From positions 1-50,457 of the forward strand of contig CALAZP010000222.1 in the NCBI GenBank assembly GCA_937926355.1: a DNA stretch of 50,457 nucleotides. Reading direction: 5' to 3'. Under the pieces are notes generated by a model. It saw only the letters and a list, made by a program, of their open reading frames with translations, searched no databases and had not been told where the DNA came from. This stretch comes from an uncultured Saprospirales bacterium. GTDB taxonomy: Bacteria; Bacteroidota; Bacteroidia; Chitinophagales; Saprospiraceae. Both the position numbers and the translations under genes were made by a program. Shown in pieces: positions 7,229-15,297 of the stretch; the first letter of the stretch is position 1; each line of letters starts with the position of its first letter.

Positions 7229-9631
7229 ATGAGGTTAAAAAAATGGGGCGGTTGGGCTGTACTTATACTTGCATTTTTTGGTTCGATGTTAGTCCTCCTC
7301 ACTTTTCTAGTGAAAGTCGGCTTTTTTGGACAACTCCCTTCCGACAAGGAATTAAGTAATATTCAAAACAATATTGCAACAGAAATTATCGACCAATCAA
7401 ATACTGTGATTGGAAGATATTATGTAGAAAATAGAATCAATGCTAAAGATGCTGAGATTTCTGAAATTATAACTCAAACCTTAATAGCAACTGAAGATGC
7501 TCGATTTTTCAACCATCGAGGTATCGATTTAAGAGCCTGGGCAAGAGTCTTTATTAAAACAATTCTTTTGTCCAATAGTAGTTCAGGAGGAGGAAGTACG
7601 TTAAGTCAACAGCTGGCCAAAAATCTTTATCCAAGAAAAAATTACCTAGTCCTTTCTCTACCCATTAATAAGATAAGAGAAATGCTAATCGCTCTTCGGT
7701 TAGAAAAAATTTACTCAAAAGACGATTTGCTCAGATTATACCTTAATACGGTTCCCTTCAGCGATAATATCTATGGAATTAAAACGGCCTCAGCAAGATT
7801 TTTTAACAAATCTCCTCAAGATCTTAAATATGAAGAAGCTGCAGTTCTTGTGGGAATGCTAAAAGCCAATACCAGATACAATCCAGTTCGCAATCCCAAT
7901 TTAGCCAAGGAAAGGCGAAATACCGTCATCAACCAGTTGTACAAAAACGGATACATAAACGAAAAAGAAAGCGCTACTCTTAAGGATCAACCCTTGACAT
8001 TAAATTACCAAAAAGAAAAATTGTCCAAAACTTTTGCTGGTTATCTCAAGACTCATTTAGAACAAGAGTGTCGTTCTTTATTGAAAGAAATCAAAAAAAC
8101 TTCAGGAGAATCTTACAATCTGTACACAGACGGGTTAAAAATTTATACTACCATTTCCAATTCCATGCAGAGAGCAGCCGAGAAAGCCGTTCAGGATGAA
8201 ATGAGTCAATTACAGAAGAACTTTGTTAGGGAATGGGGTCCTCAAAATGGTCCTTGGTCAAACCAAGACATCATCAAGAAAGAAATAATCGCTTCCAAAA
8301 AATACCGCCAATTAAAAAAACAAGGTAAATCTGAAAAGGAAATTGCCTCCATTTTCAAAACTCCTATCCCTATGGAAGTTTTTGATTGGTCTCAAGGAAG
8401 CAAATCTTTGAAAATGAGTCCCTTGGACTCTATTAGGTATTATCTTTCTCTATTGAATGTTGGTTTTTTAGCCATCAACCCTCAAACAGGAGATATCCTT
8501 GCATGGGTTGGGGGAATCGATCACCGATTTTTTCAATATGATCATGTTAAAGCAAAGCGCCAGGTGGGCTCTACCTTTAAGCCCATTTTATACGCCCAAG
8601 CATTAGAAAGTGGGTTGCTTCCATGCGATTATATTGACAACCAACCCATCAATTTTCCAAAATATGACAACTGGCAACCCAAAAATGCAGATCTAAATTA
8701 TGGAGGGCTTTATTCTATGGAAGGGGCCTTATCACAATCCGTTAATGTTGTAGCTGCAAGAGTTATTGATAAAATAGGCCCTGAGAAGGTAAGTGAATTG
8801 GCGGTAAACTTAGGGATAAAAAATACCCCTGAATATCCTTCCATTGCCTTGGGAGCAGTAGATGCTAGTCTTTTTGAAATGGTAACTGCCTATACCATTT
8901 TCGCAAACGATGGCCAGCAAGTGGAGCCCCATCTTATCAAGCGGATAGAAGATCACCTTGGCAATGTAATTTACAGCGCACCAGAACCAACCATACGACA
9001 AATCATTGAACCGGAGAATGCTAGAATTATAAACACATTTTTATCTTCTGCCGTAGAAGAAGGGACTGGCAAAAGGCTTCGATGGTCCTATCAAATTAAA
9101 GGCCCCTTGGGCGGAAAAACAGGAACCACTCAAAACCAATCTGACGGTTGGTTCATTGGTTTAACTCCTAATCTGGTCGCTGGAGTTTGGGTAGGTGCAT
9201 CATCTCCCGAAATTCATTTTAAAACCCTCGCTACCGGGCAAGGAGCCCATTCAGCTTTACCAGTCTTTGGGAATTTTCTAGCTACCTTTTTAAAAGACAA
9301 AACCATATCTGGAAATTTTGAAAAACCCTCCTTGTCCTCCCAAGCTCTTTTGGACTGCCCGCCAATTTTAGAACAGCTCAATATTGCAGATCACATCAAA
9401 GAGGCATTCGCCCAAAATCCAGAATTTTATCGCTCTGTTCTCCAATCTATGAATCTCAAGGAAAGTGATTTGGAAAATTTATCACTCGCTCAACCACGTG
9501 AAACTAAAGAAGAATATATAAATCGACTCCAAGAAATTCAACGACAAAAAGAAAAAAGAACCGAAAGAAAAAACTTTTGGAGCAAACTGCTATTTAGAAA
9601 CAACCAAAAGTCTAATGAAAACGAAAAATAA
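7229..9631 (+). CDS. Class A penicillin-binding protein (PBP1A type)
   Basis: This is a bifunctional peptidoglycan glycosyltransferase/transpeptidase of 800 residues, anchored by one N-terminal membrane helix (about residues 9-31). The GT51 domain shows ATEDARFFNHRGID with the catalytic glutamate, and GGSTLSQQLAKNLY. The transpeptidase has the S448-T-F-K451 nucleophile motif, SQSVN as the SxN motif, and KTGTT. The C-terminus is lysine/glutamate-rich (about residues 765-800). The start lies two bases after mnmG, and the 3' end overlaps the E1 gene by 17 bp, so translation of the two may be coupled. The family name is certain; assignment to mrcA or ponA is not needed and not claimed. Confidence 0.94.
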   Translation: MRLKKWGGWAVLILAFFGSMLVLLTFLVKVGFFGQLPSDKELSNIQNNIATEIIDQSNTVIGRYYVENRINAKDAEISEIITQTLIATEDARFFNHRGIDLRAWARVFIKTILLSNSSSGGGSTLSQQLAKNLYPRKNYLVLSLPINKIREMLIALRLEKIYSKDDLLRLYLNTVPFSDNIYGIKTASARFFNKSPQDLKYEEAAVLVGMLKANTRYNPVRNPNLAKERRNTVINQLYKNGYINEKESATLKDQPLTLNYQKEKLSKTFAGYLKTHLEQECRSLLKEIKKTSGESYNLYTDGLKIYTTISNSMQRAAEKAVQDEMSQLQKNFVREWGPQNGPWSNQDIIKKEIIASKKYRQLKKQGKSEKEIASIFKTPIPMEVFDWSQGSKSLKMSPLDSIRYYLSLLNVGFLAINPQTGDILAWVGGIDHRFFQYDHVKAKRQVGSTFKPILYAQALESGLLPCDYIDNQPINFPKYDNWQPKNADLNYGGLYSMEGALSQSVNVVAARVIDKIGPEKVSELAVNLGIKNTPEYPSIALGAVDASLFEMVTAYTIFANDGQQVEPHLIKRIEDHLGNVIYSAPEPTIRQIIEPENARIINTFLSSAVEEGTGKRLRWSYQIKGPLGGKTGTTQNQSDGWFIGLTPNLVAGVWVGASSPEIHFKTLATGQGAHSALPVFGNFLATFLKDKTISGNFEKPSLSSQALLDCPPILEQLNIADHIKEAFAQNPEFYRSVLQSMNLKESDLENLSLAQPRETKEEYINRLQEIQRQKEKRTERKNFWSKLLFRNNQKSNENEK

Positions 9632-11612
9632 TATCACTTACAAAAAAGGTGGTTTAACAACCAGTACGTTAATTCATTTATATAAGTCCATCCTCTATCC
9701 TAGATTAATTGAGGAAAAAATGCTTATTCTTTTAAGACAAGGGAAAATTAGTAAATGGTTTTCCGGAATAGGTCAAGAGGCTATTTCAGTTGGTGTAACC
9801 GAAGCCCTTCAAAAGGAGGACTATATATTTACCATGCACCGTAATCTCGGGGTTTTTACGAGTAGGGAAGTTCCCCTTAGTCGATTAGTAGCACAGTGGC
9901 AGGGCAAATTAACAGGTTTCACAAAAGGTAGGGATCGTTCTTTTCACTTTGGTGCTAAAGACTATGGAATTGTTGGAATGATTTCACACCTTGGACCCCA
10001 ACTATCTTTGGCCTCAGGAGTAGCTCTTGCCAATAAAATTAAGAAAGAACCCCTCATCAGTGTCGCCTTTACCGGGGAGGGAGGAACTAGTCAAGGAGAA
10101 TTTCACGAGGCGCTAAATGTAGCATCTGTCTGGCAATTGCCCGTAATTTTTATCATTGAAAACAATGGCTACGGTCTCTCCACACCAATTAACGAACAAT
10201 ACCACTGCGAGCATCTGGCTCAGCGCGGATCAGGTTATGGAATGGATGCCATTCGAATTGATGGTAATAATATACTCGAAGTCTATCAAACCATTAAAAA
10301 CATTGCCAATGAAATAAGACATCACCCTAAGCCGTGGTTGGTAGAATGTGAAACTTTTCGAATGAGGGGGCACGAAGAAGCTTCTGGAACCAAATATGTT
10401 CCACCCAAATTACTAGAAGATTGGGCAAAAAAAGATCCTGTTGCGAACTTTAAATCCTTTCTTGAAGAGGAAAAAATGATAACAAATTCTGAGCTATTAG
10501 CGATAGAGGAGGATCTCAAACAACAAATTCATTCCCAAGTGGAACTAGGTTTTCAATCAGAAGATCCCATCCCTTCCATTGCCGACGAATTAAATGACGT
10601 TTATGCACCAACTATACAAATTCCAATACTGCCCACGTCGAATGGAAAATCCTCCAACAAAAGGATGATAGACGCCATCGCAGAAGGTCTTTATTTAGCT
10701 ATGGTCAAACATCCCGATTTGGTACTAATGGGTCAAGATATCGCGGAATACGGTGGGGTGTTTAAAGCTACCGAAGGTCTGATCCATGAATTTGGAAAAA
10801 ACAGAGTCCGCAACACTCCTCTCTGTGAAAGTGCAATTCTTGGAATAGCTATGGGATTATCTATATGCAAAACGAAATCAATGGTAGAAATGCAATTTGC
10901 CGATTTTGTTTCCGTAGGTTTCAATCAAATAGTTAATAATCTTGCCAAATCCCATTACAGGTGGGGCCAAAATGCTGATGTAGTAATCCGGATGCCTACC
11001 GGAGGAGGTGTTGGCGCCGGCCCTTTCCACTCCCAAAGTAATGAAGCTTGGTTTACCCATACACCTGGGCTCAAAATTGTATACCCGTCTAACCCTAAAG
11101 ATGCTAAAGGATTATTATTAGCCTCGTTTGAAGACCCCAATCCTATTCTATACTTTGAACATAAAGCTTTATACAGAAGTATCTCTGATTTAGTCCCCGA
11201 AGAATATTATACCACCGAAATTGGAAAAGCAGTTGAGGTTTGTCAAGGAAATGAGGTGGGAATTATTACCTATGGAATGGGAGTTCATTGGGCACTAGCA
11301 AGCATTAAAGAATTAAATATTGATGCAACTATTTTAGATCTTAGAACACTGCTCCCATTAGATTTGGATGCCATCAAACATGTAGCTGAAAAAACAAACA
11401 AAATCATTATTCTTCATGAGGATACCTTATTCGGAGGAATAGGTGGTGAAATTTCAGCCTACCTCTCAGAATATTGTTTTGAATTATTAGACGGCCCTAT
11501 AATTAGGGTTGGAGGATTAGACACCCCTATTCCTTTCGCCAAAACTTTAGAAAATCAATTTTTACCTAAAGAAAGGCTCAAAGAAGCCCTTATCCATTTA
11601 ACCCAGTACTAA
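9615..11612 (+). CDS. 2-oxoacid dehydrogenase E1, fused alpha and beta subunits
   Basis: This is a thiamine-diphosphate E1 component of a pyruvate or branched-chain 2-oxoacid dehydrogenase complex, with both subunits in one 665-residue chain. The alpha half (about 1-310) has the cofactor motif from GEGGTSQGEFHEALN to ENNGYGLSTP. The beta half (about 340-665) has MGQDIAEYGGVFKATEGL, PTGGGVGAGPFHSQSNEAW and the C-terminal transketolase domain. Such fusions are common in Bacteroidota. Which 2-oxoacid it uses cannot be decided from this sequence. The ATG overlaps the end of the PBP1A gene by 17 bp, and no later start preserves the N-terminal helices. Confidence 0.9.
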   Translation: MKTKNNITYKKGGLTTSTLIHLYKSILYPRLIEEKMLILLRQGKISKWFSGIGQEAISVGVTEALQKEDYIFTMHRNLGVFTSREVPLSRLVAQWQGKLTGFTKGRDRSFHFGAKDYGIVGMISHLGPQLSLASGVALANKIKKEPLISVAFTGEGGTSQGEFHEALNVASVWQLPVIFIIENNGYGLSTPINEQYHCEHLAQRGSGYGMDAIRIDGNNILEVYQTIKNIANEIRHHPKPWLVECETFRMRGHEEASGTKYVPPKLLEDWAKKDPVANFKSFLEEEKMITNSELLAIEEDLKQQIHSQVELGFQSEDPIPSIADELNDVYAPTIQIPILPTSNGKSSNKRMIDAIAEGLYLAMVKHPDLVLMGQDIAEYGGVFKATEGLIHEFGKNRVRNTPLCESAILGIAMGLSICKTKSMVEMQFADFVSVGFNQIVNNLAKSHYRWGQNADVVIRMPTGGGVGAGPFHSQSNEAWFTHTPGLKIVYPSNPKDAKGLLLASFEDPNPILYFEHKALYRSISDLVPEEYYTTEIGKAVEVCQGNEVGIITYGMGVHWALASIKELNIDATILDLRTLLPLDLDAIKHVAEKTNKIIILHEDTLFGGIGGEISAYLSEYCFELLDGPIIRVGGLDTPIPFAKTLENQFLPKERLKEALIHLTQY

Positions 11613-11618
11613 TATTAT

Positions 11619-11626
11619 TACTTTTG
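11619..11626 (+). promoter_or_regulatory. -7 box upstream of the DUF5606 gene
   Basis: TACTTTTG matches TAnnTTTG, sits six bases after the E1 stop codon and lies 34 bases before the next ATG. It suggests that the DUF5606-glycosyltransferase-YdcF set can be transcribed on its own. The -33 region is weak (TTTA at 11597-11600). Confidence 0.45.
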
Positions 11627-11660
11627 TACTATTAACCATTCCTAAATTAAATTTTTAATA

Positions 11661-12077
11661 ATGAAATTGGAAAATTTGGTTGCTATCAGTGGTATGCCCG
11701 GCTTATTTAAAATGGCAGCCAATAGAAGCAATGGTATCATCATCGAAGATCTCCATACTGGAAAACACAAGTTTGTTTCCGCGAGAAAACATCAATTTAC
11801 TCCTTTGGAAACTACCGCTATCTTTACAGATGATGGAGACTCTGCGCCCCTAGCTAAGGTCTTCCGAAATATGTTTGAACAATTAGAAGACAATCCTCCT
11901 ATTGACGTCACCGCTAAAGCTGATGAACTACACGAGTATTTTACTGATATCCTTCCAACATATGATAAAAACCAAGTAAAAACCAGTGATATAAGAAAAG
12001 TAATCAAGTGGTTTTCCCTAATAAAAGAAATGGGATGGACTCCAGAGGAAGAATCAAAAGAAGAAAAGGAAAAATAG
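11661..12077 (+). CDS. DUF5606 domain protein
   Basis: This 138-residue soluble protein belongs to a family found almost only in Bacteroidota. The opening segments LENLVAISGMPGLFKM, NGIIIEDLHTGKHKFVSARKHQF and FTPLETTAIFTDDG match the conserved DUF5606 N-terminal domain. The C-terminal half has the DIRKVIKWFSLIKEMG motif and a Glu/Lys-rich tail. There is no signal peptide or membrane segment. No function is established for the family. It is separated from the glycosyltransferase gene by 10 bp and probably shares its transcript. Confidence 0.88.
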   Translation: MKLENLVAISGMPGLFKMAANRSNGIIIEDLHTGKHKFVSARKHQFTPLETTAIFTDDGDSAPLAKVFRNMFEQLEDNPPIDVTAKADELHEYFTDILPTYDKNQVKTSDIRKVIKWFSLIKEMGWTPEEESKEEKEK

Positions 12078-12087
12078 CATTCCATTT

Positions 12088-12858
12088 ATGTATAAAAACA
12101 AAAAAGTGGTAGCCGTTTTGCCTGCCTACAATGCAGCGCAAACCCTTTCCCAGACCTATGCTGAGATTCCCTTGGATTTAGTCGATGAAGTTATATTATG
12201 CGACGATGCCAGCAAAGACGAAACCGTAGCACTTGCCCAAAAACTAGGAATTGACCATATTATTGCTCATACTACTAATAAGGGCTACGGAGGAAATCAA
12301 AAATCTCTTTACAACCGAGCATTGGCTACAGGGGCAGATATCATAATAATGCTACACCCAGATTATCAATATACTCCCAAATTAATCCCAGCAATGGTTA
12401 ACCTCATAGGAGAAGATCTCTATGACGCTGTTTTGGGATCTCGCATTTTAGGAAAAGGAGCACTTAGGGGAGGAATGCCCATTTATAAATATGTTGCCAA
12501 TAGAATTCTAACATTGGTTCAAAACATCCTCGTCAACCACAAATTATCTGAATACCATACGGGGTATCGTGCATTTTCTAAACAAGTACTTAGTCAAATT
12601 AACTTTAACCAAAATTCGGATGATTTTGTATTTGATAATGAAATGCTCTCCCAAGTTATTTTTAATGATTTTAGAATTGGCGAAATAAGTTGCCCCACCT
12701 CTTATTTTGAAGAGGCTTCATCAATTAATTTTTCTAGAAGCGTCACCTATGGGTTAGGCGTTCTTCGCGTTTCTTTAATGCATTTTTTACAAAGGCTTAA
12801 ACTATTCCATTTCCCTATGTATCAGCCACCACACCCTCATACATCTAATCAAAAATGA
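12088..12858 (+). CDS. Family 2 glycosyltransferase
   Basis: This is a predicted GT2 enzyme of the dolichyl/polyprenyl-phosphate sugar transferase type, with 256 residues. The GT-A fold shows VVAVLPAYNAAQTLSQTY at the start, the nucleotide-sugar motif CDDASKDET, and LHPDYQYTPKL where the metal-binding DxD-type site falls. A HTGYRAFSK segment follows, as in DPM1-like enzymes. The C-terminus is amphipathic, without clear paired membrane helices. The donor and acceptor sugars cannot be told. The stop overlaps the YdcF-like start by four bases (ATGA), implying coupled translation. Confidence 0.85.
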   Translation: MYKNKKVVAVLPAYNAAQTLSQTYAEIPLDLVDEVILCDDASKDETVALAQKLGIDHIIAHTTNKGYGGNQKSLYNRALATGADIIIMLHPDYQYTPKLIPAMVNLIGEDLYDAVLGSRILGKGALRGGMPIYKYVANRILTLVQNILVNHKLSEYHTGYRAFSKQVLSQINFNQNSDDFVFDNEMLSQVIFNDFRIGEISCPTSYFEEASSINFSRSVTYGLGVLRVSLMHFLQRLKLFHFPMYQPPHPHTSNQK

Positions 12859-13601
12859 TTTATGTACTTCTTCAAACCGAATGGCAGCTGTTTATACTTT
12901 CTGTTATAGTACTTGGGCTTATTCTCTTTAAAAAATGGAATTGGGCTCAATGGATAGGAATCTTTTCTATGAGTTATTTAATCCTCTTGTGTAAAACTCC
13001 GATAGTTGACTCTTGGCTTGAAAAACTAGAAAATAAATACCCACCGTTAGAAGCGACCCAGTTAGAACCTTCTTTAAAATACTATATTGTCGTCCTAGGT
13101 TCTGGAGGGGTCTACGATCCTGATATCCCCGCTAATAGTTGGTTAGACCCAGTATTAGCTAGTCGTTTTTTAGAGGGACTTAAATGGAAGTCACAATTAC
13201 CTAACAGTACCTTAATTGGAATGGCCAATAGTTTGGAGAGCTCCATAACACAAGCAGAAATGGTAACTAAAGCTTCCCTGCTTTATAAAGTTCCCCCCTC
13301 TGACACTTTACAAATTCCCCAACCAACCAGAACGAAAGAAGAAGCTAGCTTTCTCTATAAAAGAATTGGGGGTCAAAAAATTATTTTAACGACTAGTTCT
13401 TTTCACATGCCCAGAGCAAAAAAGTGGTTTGAAAAAGAAGGCTTCAATGTCATTCCAGCGCCCACTGACTACCGAATTAAAAAAGATCCAAAAGGTGCTC
13501 AACGTTCTTGGGCTTGGAATTGGGACAGAATTGACTATTGGAATATATTACTCCATGAATGGGCTGGCGAACTTCATTTTTGGCTGCTCTCTGGTTCATA
13601 A
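12855..13601 (+). CDS. YdcF/ElyC family (DUF218) membrane protein
   Basis: This is a 248-residue protein with two N-terminal membrane segments (about residues 9-27 and 34-49) followed by a DUF218 domain. The domain shows YYIVVLGSGGVYDPD, SRFLEGL, and the motif ILTTSSFHMPRAKKWFEKEG typical of SanA/ElyC/YdcF proteins. Family members influence envelope integrity and lipid-linked precursor handling in E. coli, but a reaction is not established. Coupling to the glycosyltransferase supports an envelope role, which is inference. The last 28 bp overlap the 3' end of the convergent deacylase gene. Confidence 0.85.
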   Translation: MIYVLLQTEWQLFILSVIVLGLILFKKWNWAQWIGIFSMSYLILLCKTPIVDSWLEKLENKYPPLEATQLEPSLKYYIVVLGSGGVYDPDIPANSWLDPVLASRFLEGLKWKSQLPNSTLIGMANSLESSITQAEMVTKASLLYKVPPSDTLQIPQPTRTKEEASFLYKRIGGQKIILTTSSFHMPRAKKWFEKEGFNVIPAPTDYRIKKDPKGAQRSWAWNWDRIDYWNILLHEWAGELHFWLLSGS

Positions 13602-15193
13602 TTTCTAATATACCTGCCAGAAAAAACTCCCGTATGTTCTCCATTTTTTAAAACCTGTGTTCCATTCACAAAAACGTCATAAACCCCAATAGCGAATTGC
13701 AACGGATCCTCAAAAGTAGCCTGATCGGACACCTCTTCAGGATCAAAGACCACTAAATCAGCATAGTAACCTTTTTGGAGTAACCCCCTATCCTTCAATC
13801 CTAAATTTTGAGCGGGAAGACCGCTTAATTTATGAACCGCCTCAGGCAAGGTCAACCATTTTTCATCCCTAGTATACTTGCCCAACACTCTAATAAAACT
13901 CCCAAAAGCTCTAGGGTGAGTCCTAAAATCTTTACTTAAATCTGAATAAGACCCTGCATCCGAACAAAAAGAAACCCAGGGGATTTTAACTTTTTTCGAT
14001 ATATTTTCCTCTGACATACTAAAATAAATACATTGAATTCTGCTATCGTCCTCTATAATCAGATCAACAATGGTTTCCTCTGGAGTTTGCCCCCTCTTTA
14101 AAGCCGCTTCCGCAATCGTCATCCCTTGGTACAACTGTTTCATTGAATCCCTATTGAAACCGACCATTAAAATACCTGCAGGATCTTGTTCAGCTAATTC
14201 TAATCGGATATCAGCTAATAATCGTTCCCTAACAGCAGGGACTTTCATACGGTTAATCCACGCCCGATGTCCCCCCTCTTGAACCCAAGTAGGAATTACC
14301 CCAGTCAGCCCTGTAGAACTCGCATTATAAGTATAAATATCAGCTGTTATTTTTAATCCTTCTGCTCTCGCCTCTTCAACCTTTTGAATAACACTATCCA
14401 ACAAATGCCAATTCGGTTCTCTAGATGCCTTCAGATGGTATATTTCTGAAGGAATTGAAGCTTCTCTAGCAATAGTTAAAAACTCATCCAATGCTTCCAT
14501 AAGATATTTATCCTCATTCCGCATATGAGAAATATATTTTCCCTCAAACTGCTGAGCGACTCGACACAGCTCGATTAATTCTTCCGTATCCGCATAATCT
14601 CCTGGGGCATATATGAGCGACGATCCTATACCCATAGCTCCTTCCTCCATAGCCGTTTGCACTATTCCACGCATTCGCTCCATCTCATCTTTCGTTGCTT
14701 TCCTATTTTCATATCCTACCGTTTGTATCCGAACTGTAGCTGCCCCTAGGTAAGATGCAAAATTGGTGGAAACCCCATTTTCTTCTAAATTTTTCATGGC
14801 TTCGCCAAAAGATACATAGCCCTCTTCCCCTGGTATTCCCCTAGGTCCCGCCGAAGTACCCTCTCCAAAAACCTCTAAAGTTACCCCTTGCTTAAGGTCA
14901 CTTAAAGATCTTCCATCCTCCATTAAAGAGTTATAGGCCCAACTGAGCATGTTAATAAAGCCAGGGGTGATCACCTTTCCTTCAACATCTATGAAAGTAT
15001 CCGCCTCTACCAAACACTTTTTACCAACATAAACTATTTTATCTCCCTTAATGACCACCTGACCTGGATACCCTTCCTCTCCCGTACCATCCAAAATAAT
15101 CCCATTGTGCAATACAATGTCTCCAACAATAGGTTCTTGCTCCGTACAAGCCAACAACAACCCCAAAAAAATCCAATAAAAAAAGTATTTCAT
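13574..15193 (-). CDS. N-acyl-D-amino-acid deacylase-like amidohydrolase, lipoprotein
   Basis: This is a 539-residue amidohydrolase-superfamily protein with a lipoprotein signal (lipobox LLLAC, C16). The beta-sandwich and barrel opening reads HNGIILDGTG and VITPGF as in D-aminoacylases. Where active family members have a HxH metal motif, this protein reads INMLSWAYNS. The usual cysteine region reads EVFGEGTS. Retained candidates are YISHMRNED, EIYHLKAS and FCSDAGS. The C-terminal LPAQNLGLKDRGLLQKGYYADLVVFDP is classic for the family. It belongs to a divergent subfamily with an altered metal site, so the substrate is uncertain. It is located in the envelope and could act on D-amino acid-containing products. 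Confidence 0.85.
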   Translation of the reverse strand: MKYFFYWIFLGLLLACTEQEPIVGDIVLHNGIILDGTGEEGYPGQVVIKGDKIVYVGKKCLVEADTFIDVEGKVITPGFINMLSWAYNSLMEDGRSLSDLKQGVTLEVFGEGTSAGPRGIPGEEGYVSFGEAMKNLEENGVSTNFASYLGAATVRIQTVGYENRKATKDEMERMRGIVQTAMEEGAMGIGSSLIYAPGDYADTEELIELCRVAQQFEGKYISHMRNEDKYLMEALDEFLTIAREASIPSEIYHLKASREPNWHLLDSVIQKVEEARAEGLKITADIYTYNASSTGLTGVIPTWVQEGGHRAWINRMKVPAVRERLLADIRLELAEQDPAGILMVGFNRDSMKQLYQGMTIAEAALKRGQTPEETIVDLIIEDDSRIQCIYFSMSEENISKKVKIPWVSFCSDAGSYSDLSKDFRTHPRAFGSFIRVLGKYTRDEKWLTLPEAVHKLSGLPAQNLGLKDRGLLQKGYYADLVVFDPEEVSDQATFEDPLQFAIGVYDVFVNGTQVLKNGEHTGVFSGRYIRNYEPESSQK

Positions 15194-15277
15194 GATATAA
15201 CTTTTTGTGAGATGACTAGGTTAAAATACAACTTATTTTTCCATATCCACACTTTATAGAAATCCATAAACCATTTG

Positions 15278-15285
15278 TACTTTTG
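15278..15285 (+). promoter_or_regulatory. -7 box upstream of the PorE-like gene
   Basis: TACTTTTG matches TAnnTTTG and ends 12 bases before the ATG at 15298. A transcript starting 5-8 bases after the box would have almost no leader. The box also overlaps an in-frame TTG at 15283, which argues against that codon as the start. Confidence 0.4.
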
Positions 15286-15297
15286 GAAAAAAGTAAT

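Noticed and set aside
15283..15297. TTG as start of the PorE-like gene
   Set aside because: It lies in the -7 box, and the ATG at 15298 begins a standard signal peptide.
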